In this document: one piece after another, positions 59,901-64,000 of the stretch | Layout of the letters: every line of letters starts with the position of its first letter | How positions within the stretch are numbered: position 1 is the first letter of the stretch | DNA from: Streptomyces maremycinicus | Lineage (GTDB): Bacteria > Actinomycetota > Actinomycetes > Streptomycetales > Streptomycetaceae | Direction: 5' to 3' | Assembly: GCF_001184025.1 (NCBI RefSeq) | Contig: NZ_BBYG01000017.1 | Span: 310,001-374,000, forward strand | DNA: 64,000 nucleotides | Notes under the pieces: generated by a model | Told to the model about the DNA's origin: nothing | Seen by the model: the letters and a program-made list of their open reading frames with translations, nothing else | The model's database searches: none | Program-made: the position numbers and the translations under genes

Positions 59901-61224
59901 CGACCCGAACACCGGGGAGATCCGCCAGAGGGCTCAGGATCCGCTCGGCGATCGTCAGAGGCAGGCGGGCCTCGTCGAGTGCGTCCGCCAGGACGGTGAA
60001 AGCGGGATCGTCGGCCTCAGGAACCTGTTCCGCAACGGGGTCGTCCGTCCTGCGGAACTGCTGGATCAGCCACGAGCACTGTTCGGCGATCGGCCCCTCG
60101 GGAGGGGTGGGGAACCCGGCTGCCGCGGCGATCCGCAGCACAACCTCCCTGGGTGTCGCCCCAGTCAGGTGGAGGACCAGATCGAAGGCTTCATAGGGGC
60201 GGGGGCTGCCGAGGGGAAGGGGGTCGAGCTGCCGGTGGCGGATGAGGATGTCGGAGAGCTCACGCCGGGAGTGCACCAGGACATGCCCGAGCAAGGCGGA
60301 CTTTCCCGATCCTGCCGCTCCGGTGACAACGAGCATGCCCGGTGCGGCACGGGCGAGCCAGCAGAGGATCTCATGACGTTCCTCGACGCGCCCCTGGAAG
60401 TACCAGGTCTGCTCACCGAGTTCGGCACCACTGGCCTTGGGGACGAAGTGACGCCGTTCGTCGTCGGTCAGGGACGCGATGACGGCATCGATTTCGGCGA
60501 CCACATCCAGCGGTGCCTGAGTATGCGCCGCGATGGTCGACCGCGTGCGCCGCAGCACGGCACGCCCCGTATCCGTCTTCGGCGTGACAGGGCAACCTTG
60601 GAGGTTGCGGTTCAGTTCCGTGGCGAGGTCGTGCAGGTCGATGGTCTGCTGTGCGCGGAAGGTCACCGTGAGGACGGTGGTCAGCGCTCTGCGGAACGCA
60701 CCGAGCGTGGTACTCCCGTCCTTGGACGTCGCCACGAGCAGAAAGTTGTGGACGTCCCCATCCCGGTAGGCGTCCCCGGTCAGCAGTTCGACGAAGCGCC
60801 CGGAGGTGCAGGCGTCGATGATGACGATGGCCCAGCCGGCGCCGTTCCTGCCCTGCCTGGCCTTGAGGTGCCGCAGCAGAGTGGGTGGGTCGATGCCGTC
60901 TGGGGCGACAAGCTTGGGACTGTGGGCGTGTGCCAGCAACGAGGTGGGCCCTCCGTCACTGAAGCCGTGACCGACCCAGTAGAGGACGGTGTCGCCGATG
61001 TCTCGGGGAGCGGACCACGTCGTCAGGCGCGTGGTGACGGCTTCAACCCCGCGGTCCTCCGGGGAAACCGGCCAGGGTTCGGTCTGGGAACCGAACGGCT
61101 TCAGCAACGCCTCGATGCCTTCGATCTCGGGATCCGTCTCCAGCCCGGGGAGGTGGAGATAGACACCGATGCCGATGGGGAAGAACTGCAGAGGTCTTCC
61201 GTCAGTGCTGTCGGAGATGGTCAT
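56971..61224 (-). CDS. Caspase-like peptidase - STAND NTPase - WD40 protein
   Basis: The 1417-residue protein has three parts. Residues 10-215 are a C14 caspase-like domain with catalytic His86 in YWVGHGFS and Cys139 in IIDACTSGRF. Residues about 275-790 are a STAND/NACHT-like NTPase with Walker A GAAGSGKSALL (302-311), an ALADALDEAR Walker B and a helical arm. From about 795 to the end there are some 12-13 WD40 units (GH...VxxV...LWD), several almost identical. The design is that of a sensor whose WD40 propellers detect a trigger, oligomerise through the NTPase and activate the protease. The lipase encoded 12 bases upstream is the likely partner or target. Confidence 0.93.
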   Translation of the reverse strand: MTISDSTDGRPLQFFPIGIGVYLHLPGLETDPEIEGIEALLKPFGSQTEPWPVSPEDRGVEAVTTRLTTWSAPRDIGDTVLYWVGHGFSDGGPTSLLAHAHSPKLVAPDGIDPPTLLRHLKARQGRNGAGWAIVIIDACTSGRFVELLTGDAYRDGDVHNFLLVATSKDGSTTLGAFRRALTTVLTVTFRAQQTIDLHDLATELNRNLQGCPVTPKTDTGRAVLRRTRSTIAAHTQAPLDVVAEIDAVIASLTDDERRHFVPKASGAELGEQTWYFQGRVEERHEILCWLARAAPGMLVVTGAAGSGKSALLGHVLVHSRRELSDILIRHRQLDPLPLGSPRPYEAFDLVLHLTGATPREVVLRIAAAAGFPTPPEGPIAEQCSWLIQQFRRTDDPVAEQVPEADDPAFTVLADALDEARLPLTIAERILSPLADLPGVRVVVGTRGSTLEGPDLPEPADRDLTDALGVGRERNRKVVHVDRDEEAMTSYIQRRLEVARSRGELQVEPAQIDHLAKALGCLEREFLYARLAVHEIIATPGLADDPGPLLEDDHRRLFARAVDRLAEKAPVNQALLEALALAQGHGLPLTGGVWADVATALADSPDMKVTDADIEELTWTAAPYLLLDTESGQSVYRLAHRTFSEYFTRTVPSSAHDDRHRRITEHLATPPTGPEQRPNPYVVQHLPTHAGLAGPDGWQALADRPQLLDRLNPSAVVSSVMLRALGRFQLPPAVAGVLFAREQLTKANPRDRRGLRELASLRCTPETVVQRFGRRSSDPDAAWSVAWGQLKRHAPHLRLTGHTGSVQTLVAFTDASQRVLLASGSDDGAVLIWDPVRGETVGDPVTPHDGAVQSIAEFAGPRGRTLLATGGADGTVRIWDPVKGETVGEPLTGHDDWVHCVAAFEDADGQTLLATGGGDGTLRVWEPLTGKELAVGGLDEYAMDLDLHTDQETERLVETGHDGDVYSVAAFVGLDGQDRHVRLATAGNDGTIRIWDPATGKETTDPLTGHEGAVFSVAVFKGREGQVLLSSGGEDGTIRIWNPDIGRQTRAPLTGHGKPVRAVGTLVEKTEAGERTLLVSAGEDNSVRLWDPVGGEPVTAPLTGHENWVRTVSPVPPLSGTHPLLATGGDDHTLRIWAPHDGRTAGVPFDDAVTTTRTLTSFSGEDEQTLIAAVDGESKLRVFDPAEGEQVDGLETEHDGDVLTVTTVRVVQDDDERLVFAMGGEDGVVRLWDPGTGEMTGEVVTDHARGVRALSAFAGFGGRSFLATGGEDGVVRLWDPGNGEKAGEVVTDHAGGVRALSAFVGLGGQSLLATGGEDGVVRLWNLMTGQAVGEPLAHPGVTAVESYPIPGRETMLVTGDGDGTVRFWNCETGTETLRIPLGLCVNDVACVDGDLALATAEGLVQVSLEAASNLTGGS

Positions 61225-61236
61225 GACGCACTGCGC

Positions 61237-62766
61237 TCAGTCGTCGTCGGAGTCGAGCGCCAGGACAAGTTGGGTGACGGGGGCGTTGCCGCCGGTATCG
61301 GCCCTGACCCGGTAGAGGCCCGGCCCGGGAAGGGTGATCGAGGCACCGATCTCACCGTCGTGCCAGCCGAGCCGACCGGTGGCAACACGCAGGCCGGTCT
61401 CGGCGTCCTGCACAGTGCAGGTGATCCCGGCATACGTGTCCAAGACGGAACCCGGTCCGGGCCTCAGGCGCAGCAACCAGGGCCGGCCCGCCTCGACGCA
61501 GTCCGGGACGTCCAGACCGATGTCCCCCTCACCCAACGCGGGGCCGAGGTCCTGATCGTGCTCGGTGAGCACCGCGCGGATATAGGCGATGGCGACGCTG
61601 TCCTTTGCCAGGGCACCGTGCTGCAGCGGGAGTGGGGTCACGCCCATGGTCGGGCCGAAGGAAGCGGCGTCCCGGTAGACCGTGCCATCCCCGGCCCGGT
61701 CCCTGCGAAGCGGGATGCCGTTGCGGTCACGGGCCAGGCCCCCGTCACCGTTGCGCTCGAACGAGAGGTACTGCTCGTGCACCACACCACTGTCGAGACG
61801 CAGACTCTGCACGGTCGGCTGCGCGACGCCGACGACAGCGCGGTGCCCCGGCAGCGCAGGTCCCTTCTCCCGCAGGTGCTGCTGGAACTCCTGCGCCTCG
61901 CGGGCGAGTTCGGCATCTCCTCCCAGGACTGCCACGTCGGCCGGGGTGAGCCGGTGGACATCGAGACCCGCGTCGACGCAGCGGTAATCTGGCAGCAGGT
62001 CGTGTACACCGGGCAGTGTCGCGCACAGGGCCTGCATTCGGCGCCGCAGCCGGGCGGGCAGCCGGCCGGAGTGGTCACCATTGAGGATGACGGCCGCCAT
62101 GACCGAACCCAGGAACGGGGTACCGAGGGTGACCACGGCCCTGGTTTCAGGGGTCAGGTCGCTGCCCTGGGAGGCGGCGTGGGCGAAGGCGGCCCGGGTG
62201 ACCAGTCCGCCCATGGAATGGGCGACGAACACCAAACGCGCCTCGCGCTCGTCCGGATGCGAGCAACGTGCCCGAGCATGCTCCTCGCTGGCGCGCCACC
62301 GCGCCAGGTGATCGTGAGCGGCTTCCGCCAGCCGCGCTCCATTGACGGCGACGGGGAGCCGCCAGTCGTACGCGAACTCAAGTACGGCCTTGGGGCGGGC
62401 GACAGCACGGACGGCGTCAAGAAGATCGCCGTACGGCTCGAAGCCCTTCAGGAACGGCGCCACCGTCGGGACGCGCAGCAACTCGGTGGCTTCGATCCGA
62501 CCGTACCGGCCGGATCGTTCGTCGTCGTCCAGGTGCAGCGGGCGCATCCCGTCCTCGTGCCGCCATGCCTCGACCACCCACCGAGGATCACGCAGTCCCC
62601 ACACCAACCGCCCGGTCGTGGTGTCGCGCAAGGCGCTGCCCATGATCCCCGGCACCACGATCACCGCATCATGCGTGGCATCCCGGATCACGGGTGGTGT
62701 CGGCGTCCAGGGCGCCACGCCCGCGCCAAAGGACATACCGGCTCGCTCGGTCCCCCCATACGTCAT
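61237..62766 (-). CDS. LCAT-like lipase/acyltransferase
   Basis: The 509-residue alpha/beta hydrolase has the LCAT/PDAT landmarks VIVVPGIMGSAL (oxyanion region), FAYDWRL, the nucleophile elbow VAHSMGGLV (Ser184), GDGTVY (Asp) and LQHGALAK (His). The last 100 residues are beta-rich, Ig-like, perhaps a regulatory or interaction domain. There is no signal peptide, so it would act on membrane lipids from inside the cell. A leaderless-type TATCGT box stands before the ATG at 62766. The caspase gene follows directly, indicating one operon and common function. Confidence 0.9.
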   Translation of the reverse strand: MTYGGTERAGMSFGAGVAPWTPTPPVIRDATHDAVIVVPGIMGSALRDTTTGRLVWGLRDPRWVVEAWRHEDGMRPLHLDDDERSGRYGRIEATELLRVPTVAPFLKGFEPYGDLLDAVRAVARPKAVLEFAYDWRLPVAVNGARLAEAAHDHLARWRASEEHARARCSHPDEREARLVFVAHSMGGLVTRAAFAHAASQGSDLTPETRAVVTLGTPFLGSVMAAVILNGDHSGRLPARLRRRMQALCATLPGVHDLLPDYRCVDAGLDVHRLTPADVAVLGGDAELAREAQEFQQHLREKGPALPGHRAVVGVAQPTVQSLRLDSGVVHEQYLSFERNGDGGLARDRNGIPLRRDRAGDGTVYRDAASFGPTMGVTPLPLQHGALAKDSVAIAYIRAVLTEHDQDLGPALGEGDIGLDVPDCVEAGRPWLLRLRPGPGSVLDTYAGITCTVQDAETGLRVATGRLGWHDGEIGASITLPGPGLYRVRADTGGNAPVTQLVLALDSDDD

Positions 62767-62772
62767 GCGGGA

Positions 62773-62778
62773 ACGATA
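62773..62778 (-). promoter_or_regulatory. Leaderless -10 element of the lipase-caspase operon
   Basis: TATCGT (minus strand) ends 6 bases before the ATG at 62766. No Shine-Dalgarno sequence lies there. A second ATG ten codons on has only a distant GGGGGGA. Confidence 0.5.
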
Positions 62779-62902
62779 TCCGGCATGCCTCACGCGGAGG
62801 CGGGAAAGCCGAGGACCGTAGGCGTGGCGACACTGTAGCGCGTTGCCCAATGTCGCGCTCATTGAAGGTAGTTGCCCTTGTTCGAAAGGCTCCACCGAGG
62901 CG

Positions 62903-63184
62903 TCAGCAGTGACTGGGCGCCCGATCCACCTCGGCCCACAGCGTCTTGGTGCAGGGGCCCTGCGGTCCCGTGCACCAGCGGTCGGCGAGGGCTTCCACAA
63001 GTAGCAGCCCGCACCCCGACTCGGCCTCCGTCGCTGGCAGTTCGGGCAGTCTCTGGGTGTAGGCGGGAAGCCCGCCCGGCCGGGTGTCGGTGACCTCGAC
63101 ACGCACCGACTCCGGCGTCAGCGTCAGGCACAGCGCGAAGTCCCGTCCCGACGCGCAGCCGATCAGGCGATGCGGGCGCGACAC
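62903..63184 (-). pseudogene. 3' remnant of an RsbW-like ATP-binding (anti-sigma) gene
   Basis: From GRDFALCLTLTPES onward the 93 codons match the C-terminal half of the small HATPase proteins abundant in Streptomyces (RVEVTDTRPGG, then GCGLLLVEALADRW). The first 60-odd residues, including the N-box that binds ATP and Mg2+, are missing. A stop lies nine codons before the only GTG. The break coincides with the 3' end of the integrase gene (22-base overlap), so the gene was probably cut by integration. The product, if made, cannot bind ATP. Confidence 0.75.
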
Positions 63185-64000
63185 TGTTGACAGCCTGTCA
63201 CCCCTCGCTCACCATCGTGCCTCTTGCGGTTGGGGTCTGCGCCCGGCAACAACCCGATCACCTTGTGGATTTGATCGTCGGCCACTGCCGCATACCCTGC
63301 GGTCGTCGCCGGTGAAGCGTGCCGCATCAGGCGCTGGGTGAGCAGGAGATCACGCCCCGAGGCGCGATAGACGGCTGTCCCGAAGCGGTGCCTCAGCTGG
63401 TGGTAGCGCATACGGATGCCCTCCTTGGCCGCGATGGCAGCGACCGTGCGCGAAACTCGCTCAGGGGTGACTCCGCCCCATAGGCGCCCCTCGGCCGTGA
63501 GGTCTAGCTTCTGAGTGACAACGGGAGGGACCGGGACGATATCGGTACGTCCACCCTTGCCTTGCACCCGCAGGACGACCTCGCCGTCCTGGAGAACCGA
63601 TATGTCCTCACGTCTGAGCTTGGCTGTCTCATGCGCTCGCAGACCACAGAAGGCCCCCAAGAGCACCCACGCGCGATGATGGCCCCGTGCGACTGAAGTA
63701 ATGCGGGCCAGGTCCCCCTCCGGCAGAGGGTTCGGCGTTGAACGCGGTGCCGGCGGCTTTCGAATGCCTGTGACAAGATCTACGCCTCTCCATCTACCAA
63801 AAGCCTGTAAGTGGTTGAGGTAGGTCCGCCGGGACCACGGCTTGAGCGAGCGCACCGCGAAGTAGGCCATCACATGATCGACTGTTAAGTCCTCAACCCG
63901 AACGAGGGCCGCCTTGGCGATGGCGCGAATACAGCGGGCTCTGGCACGGATGGTGTTGATCGAGTATCCGTCCACATGCTGTGCAGCAATGAAGGCATCG
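63163..64000 (-). CDS. Tyrosine recombinase/integrase (5' end outside window)
   Basis: The frame is open to the window edge (the preceding codons read DAFIAAQH), so the N-terminus is beyond it. Present are part of the SAM-like DNA-binding domain (TIRARARCIRAIAKAAL, SRRTYLNHLQAFGRW) and the catalytic domain with Arg in GAFCGLRAHETAKL, the HxxR box HQLRHRFGT, His in LMRHASPATTAGYA and the Tyr nucleophile in AGYA. All are intact. The C-terminus has an unusual tail KRHDGERGVTGCQQC. It lies against the RsbW-like remnant, so an integrated element probably extends rightward. Confidence 0.92.
   Translation of the reverse strand, partial: DAFIAAQHVDGYSINTIRARARCIRAIAKAALVRVEDLTVDHVMAYFAVRSLKPWSRRTYLNHLQAFGRWRGVDLVTGIRKPPAPRSTPNPLPEGDLARITSVARGHHRAWVLLGAFCGLRAHETAKLRREDISVLQDGEVVLRVQGKGGRTDIVPVPPVVTQKLDLTAEGRLWGGVTPERVSRTVAAIAAKEGIRMRYHQLRHRFGTAVYRASGRDLLLTQRLMRHASPATTAGYAAVADDQIHKVIGLLPGADPNRKRHDGERGVTGCQQCRARIA

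Noticed and set aside
58822..62838. 1338-codon plus-strand frame
   Set aside because: Opposite strand of the caspase-WD40 and lipase genes; composition is that of a shadow, while both minus-strand proteins have complete motifs.
62767..63102. N-terminal extension of the lipase frame
   Set aside because: Antisense to the RsbW-like remnant and Arg/Pro-rich; the ATG at 62766 has a leaderless promoter box.

Overview
The window is very GC-rich actinomycete DNA, almost certainly from a Streptomyces chromosome. Third-codon G/C is extreme. GTG starts, overlapping stop/start pairs (ATGA, GTGA, TGATG) and leaderless-type promoters (TANNNT six to eight bases before the start) are common. Recognisable Streptomyces families include an AfsR-type SARP regulator, EfeUOB, PhoD, Rsm22 and kinase/substrate-binding-protein fusions.

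Positions 1 to about 41.7 kb look like ordinary chromosome. In order: the end of an MFS exporter gene, a membrane-anchored EEP hydrolase, a TetR/DHA2-efflux pair with a 23-bp operator, panB, a DrrAB-like ABC exporter facing a large SARP-NTPase regulator, an M50-type membrane protease, npdG (F420:NADP oxidoreductase), map, and an iron-controlled heme oxygenase. Next come a PhzF-like protein and the iron-box-controlled efeO-efeB-efeU-lipoprotein operon. These are followed by a primase/polymerase-like protein, a second TetR, a Gfo/Idh oxidoreductase, a Bcr/CflA exporter coupled to a serine hydrolase, Rsm22, PhoD, an SDR, a D-Ala-D-Ala carboxypeptidase, an FtsX/MacB-type ABC pair, DoxX and a MazG-like protein. 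A translationally coupled lipoprotein and two receptor-like Ser/Thr kinases close this part.

From about 41.7 kb to the right edge the content is accessory. A YefM-YoeB toxin-antitoxin pair comes first. It is followed by a structured non-coding stretch with a 30-bp perfect palindrome and a plasmid-like maintenance module: a winged-helix replication-type protein, a protein with three HTH repeats, ParA, a ParB-like partner, and a short paralogue of the partner's DNA-binding end behind a 22-bp palindrome. A beta-helix membrane protein follows. Then comes a translationally coupled drmA-drmB-drmC operon, which is the DISARM anti-phage core without a methyltransferase gene in view. A Fic toxin with a two-part antitoxin follows.

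The most interesting unit is the two-gene operon at 56.97-62.77 kb. It encodes an LCAT-like lipase with an intact Ser-Asp-His triad, directly followed by a 1417-residue caspase-STAND NTPase-WD40 protein. This has the architecture of a sensor/protease/lipase conflict or cell-suicide system. At the right edge the 5'-truncated end of a tyrosine integrase gene abuts the 3' half of an RsbW-like ATPase gene, which suggests that another integrated element begins near 63.17 kb and continues beyond the window. Taken together, 41.7-64 kb reads as a defence and mobility island attached to a core chromosomal segment.
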